A DNA stretch of 64,000 bases from Streptomyces sp. RKAG293. Its GTDB lineage: Bacteria; Actinomycetota; Actinomycetes; Streptomycetales; Streptomycetaceae. Under the pieces are notes generated by a model that ran no database searches, was not told the DNA's origin, and was given only the letters and a program-made list of their open reading frames with translations. This document shows positions 43,862 to 52,740 of this stretch, one piece after another. Every line of letters starts with the position of its first letter. The stretch's first letter is position 1. Both the position numbers and the translations under genes were made by a program. The stretch spans positions 9,037,001-9,101,000 of the forward strand of contig NZ_JAJOZB010000001.1 in assembly GCF_023701745.1 (NCBI RefSeq), given 5' to 3'.

Positions 43862-43972
43862 ATGACTCAGTTGACCTTCGAGGAGGCTGCGGAGCAGCGA
43901 GGGCGGGCTCTGTACCGGACGGCGTACCTGCTGTGCGGTGACGCCCATCGGGCCGAGGACCTCGCGCAGGCC
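43862..43972 (+). pseudogene. N-terminal fragment of an ECF sigma factor (SigE/SigM-like)
   Basis: ATG 43862 begins MTQLTFEEAAEQRGRALYR and continues TAYLLCGDAHRAEDLAQ, the region 2.1-2.2 start of the SigE-type ECF sigma factors common in Streptomyces. After about 37 residues similarity stops abruptly and the frame runs through Arg/Gly-rich sequence to a stop at 44059. Regions 2.3, 2.4 and 4 are missing. It lies about 220 bases from the IS5 remnant, consistent with an insertion or deletion there. Confidence 0.7.
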
Positions 43973-44059
43973 GCGCCCGGACGCGGAGATCAGCTGGAAA
44001 GGGAAGGACGTGCTCCCCGTACCGGCGGGCGCGAGCCGCGGCGGGGGAGGCGGGCGTAG

Positions 44060-44982
44060 GGAGTGAGGGCGGTCTTCTGCACGGGCGGGCTCTCCTGGGT
44101 GAGCGGTCACGGCCATCGGGCGCTGCGGTGAGCCGCGGTCGGCGGCGCGCGAGCGCTGGAAAGGGGAGCGGGGCGCCTAGAGGGCATGGCCCTTTCCGGT
44201 CGTCATGCGGTGATCGTCGTCGACGTCCGACCTCGCGACAAACCATTTCGGCGCGTCGCCCCCCTTGCTCGAGTACCGCGAGAGCACGAACCTGACCGCA
44301 CTTGCAGTACTACCGAGGCCCCCACCACCGCTGAGCGTGCTGACGGCTGTGATGGCCACGAACACGGCGACCTCTATGTGAACCCGGATGACCCGACCAC
44401 CGTCTACCACTCTGACGGCCTTCTGAAGCATGGGGTCTCTTCCCTGCCAGGCCGCTGCTGCTCGGCAGGCAAGAACTCTCCTGTGCGACCGGCAACTACG
44501 GCTGATGTCACGCCCATTGCATCCCCGACTCCACCAGGGTGGCGCGCTGCTCCACGGTTCAGCTTGTTCCGGCGGCTCTTGGTGTCGGTGATCCAAACGC
44601 CGAGCTTGATGATGTGTTCCTGGCCGTTGACGAGGATCCGTTCCTCGTGACCCCGGCTGAGACGGCACTCCGACGGGCCACGCCAAAGGCCGTGACGGGC
44701 TGGTGGTGAACCTCGTCGAAGGTCTGACAGGTACCCTCCTGGGCGAGAAGCGCGGGTCGCGCGAGGATGGCATGGGCGCAGACGTCGACCTTCTGGACAG
44801 GGATGCGGTCGCCGAAATCGATGCCGAGAACGACGGGCGTGAGCACTCCAGTGCGGCTTCGTGATCTTGCGTGGGCGTGGGAACCGTCGATGACGTCAGA
44901 GCCAGGTCACGAGGGGTGAAGCTGATCAGTATGGTGTGACGCGACCTGTACTCGAAAGCGTGATGGCCGTGACGGAGTAGCC
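44060..44982. other. Degenerate stretch
   Basis: 920 bases with broken frames on both strands. Two pieces look protein-like: a minus-strand tail near 44177-44300 (SRYSSKGGDAPKWFVARSD) and a plus-strand tail near 44575-44710 (GDPNAELDDVFLAVDEDPFL, ending AVTGWW). Neither has a start or a family I can name. Probable gene ruins linked to the adjacent IS and sigma fragments. Confidence 0.45.
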
Positions 44983-45351
44983 ATGCCCCCGCAGATGAAA
45001 CTGACGGCGATAACACTCGACTGCCCTGATCCGCAGGCGTTGGCCGCGTTCTACCGGCAGGCCACCGGGCTCGAACTTCACCCCAAGTCCGACGATGACT
45101 TCGCGGGCCTCGTCCGTGAGGACGGGCTGTTCATCGGCTTCCAACGGGTCGACAACTACCGGGCCCCGAGCTGGCCGGACCAGGACGTGCCGCAACAGTC
45201 CCACCTCGACTTCGCAGTCGATGATCTCAACGAGGCCGAGGCCCTGTTGCTGGAGCTGGGCGCGTCCAAGCCGGAGTACCAACCGGGCGGCGACAGGTGG
45301 CGGATCTTCACCGACCCGGCCGGGCATCCCTTCTGCCTGACCGGAAGCTGA
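44983..45351 (+). CDS. VOC-family protein (glyoxalase/bleomycin-resistance fold)
   Basis: A 122-residue single-module VOC protein with paired beta-alpha-beta-beta-beta units: LTAITLDCPDPQALAAFYRQATGLEL at the start, SHLDFAVDDLNEAEALLLELGA in the middle and FTDPAGHPFCL at the end. Candidate metal ligands are present only in part (His in SHLDF; no clear Glu in the end strand), so it may be a binding protein rather than an enzyme. ATG 44983 with GGAG six bases upstream. Stands alone between degenerate stretches. Confidence 0.88.
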   Translation: MPPQMKLTAITLDCPDPQALAAFYRQATGLELHPKSDDDFAGLVREDGLFIGFQRVDNYRAPSWPDQDVPQQSHLDFAVDDLNEAEALLLELGASKPEYQPGGDRWRIFTDPAGHPFCLTGS

Positions 45352-45865
45352 ACCGCTCGCAGCCTCCCACCCGACAACCGCCCACGTTTCAGCGGACTCG
45401 GCGTTCCCGGCCTTGGCGTGTGGAGGCCCCTGGTAGGAATCGGGCCGGGGGACCTCCGGGGCGACACGGTCAGTAGTCACGGTAGTCCGCCCGCAGCCGG
45501 GTTCCGGCTTCGGCGGTACTGCAGCCGAGTGCGATGCCGACGGTCTCCAGCGAGGTGGCGTTCCGCTTGACGGTCATGGCTGCAGATCCTGCGAACACCC
45601 GGGCATCGTGCGGTTGGGGAGGCGGCCGGCGCGGTCCCTGCCCATCGTCAGATGCGCCCATCTCGATCCTTCGCGGTTACACATGGTGGTCGTGATGGCC
45701 CTATGGGGTAACCGTGGCAGCGACTCCTTACGCCATTCACAAGGAGGCAGGAGCCCTGCGGCCCCCGGACGCCTCCCGGGGACCGCACCGTTGTATCCGA
45801 GGAGCGGCGGTGGCGCACTTCCCACCCGCGCCGGCCCGTGCGAGCGGATACCGCTCGGGGGCGGT
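45352..45865. other. Gene-poor stretch with a tiny open frame and a hairpin
   Basis: A minus-strand frame ending at 45470 contains a 35-codon tail (MTVKRNATSLETVGIALGCS, then TAEAGTRLRADYRDY) with coding-like composition but no family. CGAGCGG (45841-45847) pairs with CCGCTCG (45851-45857), nine bases downstream of the aldo/keto reductase stop, and may terminate it. Nothing else seen. Confidence 0.4.
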
Positions 45866-46852
45866 TCAGCGCGCCGCGTCCAGCCTCGCTCGCTGTTCCA
45901 CCGTGAGCTCGAGGTCCACCGCGGCCAGACTGTCGTTCAGCTGCGCAACCGATGAGGCGCCGACCAGGGGGATCGCTGGAATCTCGGCGCCGATCAGCCA
46001 GGCCAGCACCACCTGGTTGACGGTCGCCCCGGCCTCCTCGGCCACTTCCCGCAGTACCGCCTGCTGCACCGGAGTGCCCGCGTGCTCGAACACCGGGCCC
46101 AGCGGCTTGTCCGCACGGACATAGGCACCGCCCAGCAGCGGGGAGTAGGCGACCAACGTGAGTTCGGGATCCTCCCGCAGAGCGCTGAGCATGTCACCGG
46201 CGACGACGCCCTGATCGCCGTCCTGGGAGAGCTGGCCCGGGAGGTCGGCGCGCTTGCGCAGGTAGCTGTGCTGGTACTGCAGGACCTCGTACCCCGGCAG
46301 ATCGGCCGCCCGGGCGATGTTCCGGGCGCGTTCGACCTTCCACATCCAGTGATTGCTCACGCCCAGCAGGCCCACAGTGCCTTCGGCGACGAGTTCGGCG
46401 AAGCCCTCGACGGTCTCCTGCAGTGGCACCGTCGAGTCCTCGATGTGTGCGTACAGCAGATGCAGCGTGTCCATCCCGAGCTGTTCCCTGCTGCGTTCCG
46501 CCGCCTCCCGGATCGCCTTGATCGACAGCCCTTCCGGGTTGTCGACGTAGCTGGTGCCGGCCGCGAGTGGCCGGGCGCCGAGCTTCGTGGCGAGAGTGAT
46601 CTCGTCCCCTATGCCGCGGCTGCGCCGCCAGCGTCCGAGCAGTTGCTCGCTCTCTCCGCCCTGACTGCCGTTGACCCAGAACGCGTAGTTGTTCGACGTG
46701 TCGATGAACGTGCCGCCGGCTTCGACGTACCGGTCGAGGATCGCGAACGACGTCGCCTCGTCGGTGGCCGTGCCGAACAGCATCGCCCCCAGGCTCAGCA
46801 CGCTCACCTTACGGCGGGTGTCCGGGTTCTGTCCGATGACGCGGTACTTCAT
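45866..46852 (-). CDS. Aldo/keto reductase
   Basis: A 328-residue NADPH-dependent (beta/alpha)8 oxidoreductase. The catalytic tetrad region shows FIDTSNNYAFW (Asp and Tyr), LATKLGARP (Lys) and LLYAHIEDSTVPLQETVEGFAELV in the place of the usual H-x-D barrel strand. The cofactor loop is VAYSPLLGGAYV, and the C-terminus AIPLVGASSVAQLNDSLAAVDLEL is typical of the YajO/PLDH-like AKR group. It reduces unknown aldehydes or ketones in the cytoplasm. ATG 46852 follows GGAGAGGGG. Confidence 0.92.
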   Translation of the reverse strand: MKYRVIGQNPDTRRKVSVLSLGAMLFGTATDEATSFAILDRYVEAGGTFIDTSNNYAFWVNGSQGGESEQLLGRWRRSRGIGDEITLATKLGARPLAAGTSYVDNPEGLSIKAIREAAERSREQLGMDTLHLLYAHIEDSTVPLQETVEGFAELVAEGTVGLLGVSNHWMWKVERARNIARAADLPGYEVLQYQHSYLRKRADLPGQLSQDGDQGVVAGDMLSALREDPELTLVAYSPLLGGAYVRADKPLGPVFEHAGTPVQQAVLREVAEEAGATVNQVVLAWLIGAEIPAIPLVGASSVAQLNDSLAAVDLELTVEQRARLDAAR

Positions 46853-47059
46853 GGCTGTCCCCTCTCCGCTCGGCCTGTCGGGCCGAGGCAGTGAGCAGGA
46901 GTCTCGGTGTTGAAGTGCTCTCTATGTCAACCACGCTGCGGATGAGGCGGCGCCGCCGGTCGCGGCAAGGCCGATCAGGGTCGTGGGGCGGTGAGCTGCA
47001 AGACTGGGCGGTGTGAAGGGGTGTCGTCGACGAGGCCTTGCGCCGGGTGTCGCCCGATC

Positions 47060-47290
47060 GTGACCGTTCGAGTGGATGCAGAGGTGGGGAACGTGCTGGT
47101 TCCGGTGGTGCTGGTCGGTCTCTTGGTTGTGGCTGCCGTGGGATGCGTCTGTGTGGTGTGGGCCGAGCGCGGCGGGCCTCGGTGGGTACGCGCCGTGGCG
47201 AGTATGACGCTCACCGCGGGCGGGTTGCTGCGCCGCTCCAGGAGGCGCCGCCGCCGGAGCCTGAACAGCAACTCCGGTGGCGGTGACTAG
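47060..47290 (+). CDS. Possible small single-span membrane protein
   Basis: A 76-codon frame with one strong membrane helix (about 11-32: GNVLVPVVLVGLLVVAAVGCVCVVW) and a very basic C-terminus, RRSRRRRRRSLNS. It looks like a type III membrane peptide, but no ribosome site supports GTG 47060. The remaining sequence back to 46853 shows nothing recognisable. Confidence 0.4.
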   Translation: MTVRVDAEVGNVLVPVVLVGLLVVAAVGCVCVVWAERGGPRWVRAVASMTLTAGGLLRRSRRRRRRSLNSNSGGGD

Positions 47291-47376
47291 GAATGGCAGC
47301 GCCGTGGGTCGCGGCCTTCCGACCCAGCTCGACCCACGGGGCTGCCACCGACCGATCGACTGGCTGTGCCGCCCGC

Positions 47377-47814
47377 TCAGCGGACGTGGACCGTCACCAC
47401 GTCGGAGGCGTGCAGGCGCACGGGCTTCCGGTCGTGCGTGCTGGTCAATCCGTACAGTACCGCGCGGAATCGCAGATCGCCGCGACGCGCGGACGTGCCC
47501 CGTGCGGTGACCCGCGCATCGCCCTTGACCGCGGCGCTGCAGGTTTCCTGGTGCCACCCCTCGCCGAAGCCGTTCTCCTCCACACACAGTTGATGCAGGT
47601 AGCCGGCGCTGTCGTCGCCGCCCTGCGCCGTGACCGTGATGGTCTTGCCCACGTGGGCCGTGGACGGCGCCGTGATGTCCACCGAGCCCTTGGCGAACGC
47701 CGGCGCTGCGGCCAGAGCCACTGAAACGAGACCCAGCGCACCGATCACAGCCACCCGGCCGCCCCGCGCCTTCATCCCGGTCTTCTTCATCCCGGTCTTC
47801 TCCGTCCTGGTCAT
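47377..47814 (-). CDS. Small secreted protein of unknown function
   Basis: A 145-residue preprotein. A basic N-terminus (MTRTEKTGMKKTGMKARGGR) precedes a hydrophobic segment ending VALAAAPAFA, a good Sec signal peptide. The mature 100 residues are beta-rich (VDITAPSTAHVGKTITVTAQG, an Ig-like pattern) with two Cys that may pair. ATG 47814 has GGGAGG upstream. It is divergent from the DUF899 gene. An extracellular Ig-like or adhesion-type small protein is likely; no enzyme motif. Confidence 0.75.
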   Translation of the reverse strand: MTRTEKTGMKKTGMKARGGRVAVIGALGLVSVALAAAPAFAKGSVDITAPSTAHVGKTITVTAQGGDDSAGYLHQLCVEENGFGEGWHQETCSAAVKGDARVTARGTSARRGDLRFRAVLYGLTSTHDRKPVRLHASDVVTVHVR

Positions 47815-48088
47815 GGACTTCCCTCCCGTGGATCTCCTCCGTTCGGCGAGACCCAACCCTTTGCGAGGCGCCCGGTGCGCCTCGCTGCCTACCCAGATGA
47901 GCCGGCCACCCTGCCCGTCACAACTCGCTCGACGCCGTTACAGATCCAGGACAAAGTCCGCCGCGCCATGCCTGATCTCACCAACGGGTACCAAAACGCA
48001 TCTCTCCGCTCTTTCCGAATCGCCGATGAGTTTTGGTCGGACGGGGAGTCGGTACCTCCAGAAGGGCACCCGACCACTCGGAGGAAAC

Positions 48089-48784
48089 ATGTCCACCAGC
48101 AACAACGCCTTGCCCCCCGTCGTCGACTCCTCCAGTTGGGAGAAGGAGCTGGCCGCTCTGCGCGTGCGGGAGAAGGCCGCCACCCGCGAGCTCGACGCCG
48201 TCGCGGCCCAACGCCGCCGGCTGCCGATGGTGGAGATGCCCAGCTACGTACTGGAGGGCGAGGAGGGACCCACCCCGCTCGCCGACATCTTCGGCGATCA
48301 CCCCCAGCTGATCGTCTACAGCCACATGTGGCACGAGGGCGCCGAGTGGCAGTGCGGGGGCTGCACCGGCTTCACCTCCCAGTTCACCCGGCTCGCAGGC
48401 CTGGAGAAGTTCGACGCCCGGTTCGTGATCGTCACCCAAGGCCCGATCGACGAAGCGCTCGCCTACCGGCGCAAGGTGGGTAACACCATGACGTGGTACT
48501 CGACGGCGAACAGCACGTTCGGCAGCGACATCGGCGCCCCGCCGAACGGCGGCTTCGCGGTCAACGTGTTCCTGCGCGACGGCGACACGGTGTACCGCAC
48601 CTGGCACACCGACGGCCGCGGCACCGAGCAGCTGAGCTACCTGTTCGCCCTCGTCGACCTCCTGCCCTACGGCCGCCAGGAGGAATGGCAGGACTCCCCC
48701 GAAGGCTGGCCCCAGTCACCGACCTACAGCCGCTGGGCGACACCGCAAGAGATCGCGGCGGCGTACGGTGAGGGCGGCGTCTGA
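48089..48784 (+). CDS. DUF899 thioredoxin-like protein
   Basis: A 231-residue protein of the DUF899 (AhpC/TSA-like) family: long N-terminal helix ELAALRVREKAATRELDAVAAQRRRLPMVE, then LIVYSHMWHEGAEWQCGGCTGFTSQF, in which a CxxC sits in a thioredoxin-like position, and VIVTQGPIDEALAYRRKVG. The family binds or reduces unknown cytoplasmic substrates. ATG 48089 with GGAGG upstream gives the family start; the longer open frame upstream is not coding. Single gene. Confidence 0.9.
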   Translation: MSTSNNALPPVVDSSSWEKELAALRVREKAATRELDAVAAQRRRLPMVEMPSYVLEGEEGPTPLADIFGDHPQLIVYSHMWHEGAEWQCGGCTGFTSQFTRLAGLEKFDARFVIVTQGPIDEALAYRRKVGNTMTWYSTANSTFGSDIGAPPNGGFAVNVFLRDGDTVYRTWHTDGRGTEQLSYLFALVDLLPYGRQEEWQDSPEGWPQSPTYSRWATPQEIAAAYGEGGV

Positions 48785-48828
48785 CGCGCCGGTCCGCCGG
48801 TCTGTTCGCGACGACACCAGTCGTCCGG

Positions 48829-49230
48829 GTGCGCGGCCGCGGCTCCGGCCGGGTCTCGATGTCGGGCATGGCCTGCTGCAAGTCCGGTGAGCGGTCCCGG
48901 CTGATCTACCCGATCCGCGAGTACCGGGGCCGCAAGGACAAGCCGAAGGGCTTCGGCCGGCGCGCCTTCCGCGACCTGATCGTCCGCGCCCGCATCCAGC
49001 TCTGCGGCCCGATCGTGCTGGTCAGGGACAATCTTCGCCGTCACCTGACTGCAGGTGTCCGAGAGTTCATTGAGGCGAACGCCGAGTGGCTTAAGGAGTT
49101 TCACCTGCCCCCTTACGCGCCCGACCTCAACCGCAGGAAGGCATCCGGTCTCTGGTCAAACGCGAGATCGACAACCTGGCCGCCGCGGACCTCGCTCAGA
49201 TCACCCGAGCCGTGAAACGTCGGCTCAAGC
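48829..49230 (+). pseudogene. IS630-family transposase remnant with frameshift
   Basis: GRVSMSGMACCKSGERSRL and LCGPIVLVRDNLRRHLTAG, then EFHLPPYAPDLN, are IS630 DDE-domain segments. At about 49130 one base is missing (CTCAACC-GCAGGAAGG, where CCG-CAG is expected), and the continuation EGIRSLVKREIDNLAAADLA, QITRAVKRRL is in the next frame. The usual LVWDN is LVRDN here. The N-terminal HTH part is absent, and the C-terminus is cut where the SUKH-like remnant begins. Non-functional. Confidence 0.8.
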
Positions 49231-49603
49231 GAGGTCCCGGTTCACATGCCAGGCAGTCGCCGACTCGGTCGTGGGGATCTGTACTACGCGACGCGAAGCC
49301 ACATCGATGGCGATGTGGCCGAACAGGCCGCTGGTCCCGAAGACCACCGACCCGCTCTCACCGATCCCCGCCCAGGAGCACCGTCTCGGTCAGCGGCTGG
49401 TACTCGTAACCGATCAGCCCTGCCGGGACGCCGATCTGCCGCAGATCGGCGGCGATCTCGGCGGGCACTTCTGATGAGCAGCCGATATGGACCACGGCGT
49501 ACCGGGGCGACGGCAACGGCGGCAGATCTCGAATCACGTGAACATCATCCTTGTGCGCCGGCGCACTGGGAAGACGTGGGCTGAGCCTCCCACCACCCTG
49601 CAA
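49225..49603 (-). pseudogene. SUKH-like immunity gene remnant with frameshift
   Basis: The minus-strand frame from 49603 reads LPPLPSPRYAVVHIGCSSEVP and IGVPAGLIGYEYQPLTETVL, then stops at about 49358. The next frame over continues IGESGSVVFGTSGLFGHIAI, DVASRRVVQIPTT, SATAWHVNRDLA to a stop at 49225. Together they give a SUKH-4/SMI1-like order: a glycine-rich strand followed by ID-x-x-x-R-x-V-V-QI and a VN-x-x-L end. No intact polymorphic toxin is near. The family call is tentative; the frameshift is directly visible. Confidence 0.5.
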
Positions 49604-49629
49604 CGGTCCCCGGCATCACTCAATCAAGT

Positions 49630-50358
49630 TCAGTATCGGGGGTAGACCTGGAACGTCACCGCTGGGACGCCCCCGAAGCGTGCGGCGGCCATGTCGAGCA
49701 TGCCCTGGAGGAAGGACTGGGCGTAGTCCTTCGGGGACTGGTCGGAGAGCGCCGTGATGTACGCCCGGTGCTTCGCCAGCGAAGCCACCGCCCGCTCCGC
49801 TCCCGAAGGTGTGGCCTCCACCGCGTGCGTGGCCTGGGGGGACCCGGCCACGGCCACCCACCGTACGCCGTCCCACGGCGCGTCCGGCAGGTCGGGGAAG
49901 ATCCAGCGGTTGCCCGCGTCACCCGCCGCGTCGAGTGTGGCGCGGCCGACGATTCGGTGGTCGGGGGAGTTCCAGGCCGTGCCGCCCCATGTGTCGTGGT
50001 GGTTGAGCGTGATGAGCAGCTCGGGCCGGTGCCTGCGGACCGCCGCGGCCAGGTCGCGGCGCAGTTCGACGCCGTCCTGGATGACGCCGTCGGGGTGGTC
50101 GAGGAATTCCACCGCCGTGACACCGACCACGGCTGCGCTGGCCCGCTGTTCGGCCTCGCGGATTCGGGCCGACTCCTTCGGCTCGAGGCCGTCGATCCCG
50201 GCTTCGCCGCGGGTGACCAGCAGATAGGTGATCTCTCGTCCCGCCGCGGTCCACTGGGCGATCGCCGCGGCGGCTCCGTACTCCAGGTCGTCAGGGTGGG
50301 CGACGATGGCCAGTGCGCGCTGCCAGTCATCGGGCATGGGTGTCAGTTGGTCCGTCAT
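49630..50358 (-). CDS. PIG-L family deacetylase
   Basis: A 242-residue zinc-dependent N-acetylglucosaminyl-type deacetylase. The zinc/catalytic motif AHPDD is at residues 20-24 (His21, Asp24), followed by EYGAAAAIAQWTAAGREITYLLVTRGE and the second zinc His in LNHHDTWGGTAWNSPDHR. This is the LmbE/MshB/Mca group, which act on GlcNAc-inositol, mycothiol conjugates or secondary metabolites. ATG 50358 is preferred: upstream in-frame sequence is Arg/Pro-rich and not family-like. The substrate is unknown; the context gives no clear hint. Confidence 0.9.
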   Translation of the reverse strand: MTDQLTPMPDDWQRALAIVAHPDDLEYGAAAAIAQWTAAGREITYLLVTRGEAGIDGLEPKESARIREAEQRASAAVVGVTAVEFLDHPDGVIQDGVELRRDLAAAVRRHRPELLITLNHHDTWGGTAWNSPDHRIVGRATLDAAGDAGNRWIFPDLPDAPWDGVRWVAVAGSPQATHAVEATPSGAERAVASLAKHRAYITALSDQSPKDYAQSFLQGMLDMAAARFGGVPAVTFQVYPRY

Positions 50359-50632
50359 TTCCGCCACGTTAGGGCCTGTCCGGTCGAGTTGGAATCGGGA
50401 TTGTGCCCGTGTCGGTGCGGAGCCGCGATGTGCGGAGCCCGACGTGAGGGCCGATGGCCGGTAGCGGAAGAGCGGCCGCCGGCCGCTGCTCGAAACGAGC
50501 AGCTTCGCAGGCGTTCGGATTCTTCGATCGAGCGGAGTCTCGGCCCATTTCCTGATCTCGTACCGCAGAGCTGCCACGCTGTTTTCGAAGGCGGTGGCCT
50601 CAAGCAGCGATTCTGTTTGGCTCGCGGTGATT

Positions 50633-51130
50633 TCAGGCGCACTGACGTTCGGCGCGCTGCCGAATCAGCTCCTCGACGGCGGTGGGCAGGGTGGTTTCGA
50701 AGTCGATGAGTTTCGCCCAGGTCGGGGTGATGACGATGCGGACCATGCCGTCGTACAGCGAGCGGACCTCGGCCTCCCACTCGGTGCGCTGCTCGGGTGT
50801 CATCGCGTAACTGCCGTTCATCTGGAGATACTCCTCCGGGATGCCGTCGACGACGTCCAGCTCGGCCCGCCCGCGGAGGAGCAGGATCTTCGGCGGGTGG
50901 ACCTCGGTGTCGATGGTCAGGGCAACGATCGGGTTCTTGCGCAGTGCGGGCAGTTTCGGGGCGTTCTTCGTGGTGCACAGGACGATCTGCGAGCCGTTCC
51001 AGGTGAACGCGATCGGGATACTGCGCGGGGTGCCGTCCGTGGCGACATAGGCCAGCCGGGTCAGGTCGCGAGCCAGCAGCTCCTGGCTGATCGGGCGGTT
51101 CAGGATCCCGGTGATCTCGGTCGGCTGCAT
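50633..51130 (-). CDS. PPOX-class pyridoxamine 5'-phosphate oxidase-like protein
   Basis: A 165-residue split-barrel flavin/F420-binding protein: RLAYVATDGTPRSIPIAFTWNGSQIVLCTTKNAPKLPALRKNPIVALTIDT at residues 25-75 is the typical FMN/F420-binding region, followed by KILLLRGRAELDVVDGIPEEY and MVRIVITPTWAKLIDFETTLP. Actinomycete members mostly bind F420 or haem. Start ATG 51130 with AAGGAG eight bases upstream. The 274-base spacer to the PIG-L start shows no gene, so the two may be separate units. Confidence 0.85.
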   Translation of the reverse strand: MQPTEITGILNRPISQELLARDLTRLAYVATDGTPRSIPIAFTWNGSQIVLCTTKNAPKLPALRKNPIVALTIDTEVHPPKILLLRGRAELDVVDGIPEEYLQMNGSYAMTPEQRTEWEAEVRSLYDGMVRIVITPTWAKLIDFETTLPTAVEELIRQRAERQCA

Positions 51131-51690
51131 GGTGATCGCTCCTTCGTCGAGGTCGTGGAGCGGCCGGCTCGAGGCCGCTCGTGCCCCCGGGACGGAGCCG
51201 GCCGCCCGTTCTCGACATCCCAGGCGCACGAATTCTCAAAACGCTCTGGTGCCGAGCGCCACGAGGCACTGTTCGTCGAAGGCGAGGACGGGGAGGTCCT
51301 CTGGACCCCGGAGATCGACCGCTGCAGTGACCGCTAACGCCGCCTCTCCAGATCGCGCACGAGCACCGCGTGGCACGTTCCAAGGCCCCGCTCGCACTTC
51401 TTGGGATTGGCGACTTGACGTCCTGTAATCGGGGTCGGATCTCCCCTGATCACGCGTCCAGATGCGACGCGAATGCGTTGAAGCTAGTTTGGATATGGGA
51501 GATGCGCCCACAACGCTGGTGGAGCGGCGAGCCCGGCGGGCGCTTCGGTTCTGGTGAAACAGAATCAACCGACAACACGCCCGTTCCCAGCAGCCTCAAC
51601 CGAAGCGATGCGGAACGCTATCAACGGAACTCCTGCAGAATGGCGACTTGAGCATCTCTCGGCCTATCAAGAGATGGAAGGGTGTCGCAT
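51131..51690. other. Gene-poor stretch upstream of small acidic-protein operon
   Basis: 560 bases. A plus-strand tail at about 51240-51337 (RHEALFVEGEDGEVLWTPEI) is protein-like, and may be the end of a lost gene. The region 51460-51510 is relatively AT-rich and probably holds the promoter of the next operon, but no clear -35/-10 pair stands out. Confidence 0.4.
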
Positions 51691-51894
51691 ATGGCAGAGA
51701 AATTGTCGCGGGCCTGGACTGCGGACGAGGCTGCCGAACACCAGCGATCACGCGGTCCGGACCGGACGGACGCGGCGGTCCCGATGGATCGGACTACGGA
51801 AGTCTCCAGCGGTGAGGACCACCGTCCCGGCGTGGAGAGCGACCACGCCGACGACGACGGCCGCGGTGACGACCCCACACCGCAGGAGGGATGA
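51691..51894 (+). CDS. Small acidic protein, first gene of a coupled pair
   Basis: A 67-residue, highly acidic and probably disordered protein (MAEKLSRAWTADEAAEHQRS start; PGVESDHADDDGRGDD near the end). GGAAGGG eight bases before ATG 51691 supports it. Its stop overlaps the next start in an ATGA, so the two are translationally coupled. No family recognised. It could be a chaperone-like or binding partner of the DUF1036-like protein. Confidence 0.6.
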   Translation: MAEKLSRAWTADEAAEHQRSRGPDRTDAAVPMDRTTEVSSGEDHRPGVESDHADDDGRGDDPTPQEG

Positions 51895-52253
51895 CCGTGG
51901 GACTCTACTTCCAGAACAGCACGTCGACGACTGTTTGGTTCGCTTACGCTTATTCGGACAGCGACTGCGCGTCAAAGGGTGACCAGTGGTCGAAGACCGG
52001 ATGGTTCATGGTCACTCCGCACACAGATTTGAAGGTGCGTTCCGGCCCGGTCAACGGGGCGAAGTACTTCTTTTTCGCGGAGAATCAGGACAGAAGTCTG
52101 AGCTGGGGTGGCGAATTCTTCACCCCAGCTCCGGACCAGGCATTCGAATGGTGCTGGAACACGGGGAGCACCGACTCCCGGCTGCTCGGTATGAAAAAGG
52201 TAATCGCGCCGGTGACCTCGATCAATCATACGATCAACGTCGTCGGGCCCTGA
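51891..52253 (+). CDS. DUF1036-like small beta-protein
   Basis: A 120-residue protein with the pattern of DUF1036 or related single-domain beta-sandwich proteins: VGLYFQNSTSTTVWFAYAYSD, SKTGWFMVTPHTDLKVRSG, YFFFAENQDRSLSWGGEFF, CWN, then VIAPVTSINHTINVVG. Cys residues are few and there is no signal peptide. Such domains may bind glycans or act as small structural proteins. ATGA overlap with the acidic-protein gene indicates one operon. Function unknown. Confidence 0.65.
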   Translation: MTVGLYFQNSTSTTVWFAYAYSDSDCASKGDQWSKTGWFMVTPHTDLKVRSGPVNGAKYFFFAENQDRSLSWGGEFFTPAPDQAFEWCWNTGSTDSRLLGMKKVIAPVTSINHTINVVGP

Positions 52254-52740
52254 CGGGCGCACCCGGTCCGAGGCACACCGAAATGGGGACAGTACGCACC
52301 CGCCGAGCGGGCCCGCGCATGCAACGTGACAACTCCGGCCGCAGCCCGATCCACCAACTCCATCACGAGACCGGCCAGATGAGGGAACGGCACCTCGAGA
52401 CTCCGCGAAGAACACGCGAGACATGATCACAGCCAACCCCTGGTCCCTCGCGTACTCCTCTCCGTCATGCCTGCCGGACCGGGAGCGTGAGCGCAGCTTG
52501 GGCCCTCCGCGCCGCGCAGGGCCCAACATGAGGGCCGGCAGCGCGGGTTCGGCCACTTCGTACGGCATCGTGGCCGGTCAGCGATGGCGTACCGGCTCGG
52601 CAGGAAGATCGCTGGGTATACTGCAGGCGTTTCGGGGAACCGGCGAGCCGGAGTCGGCCGACCTCACACGCCACCTCGCGTTCATCGGCATCCAGACCCT
52701 GGCGGCGCCCCGATGACCATATCGCCGAGGAGGCCGTCCC
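52254..52740. other. Gene-poor stretch
   Basis: 487 bases before the SDR gene. Frames on the minus strand (52465-52929 and 51972-52568) are shadows or lack motifs. The last 15 bases hold GAGGAGG, the SDR ribosome site. Confidence 0.5.
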
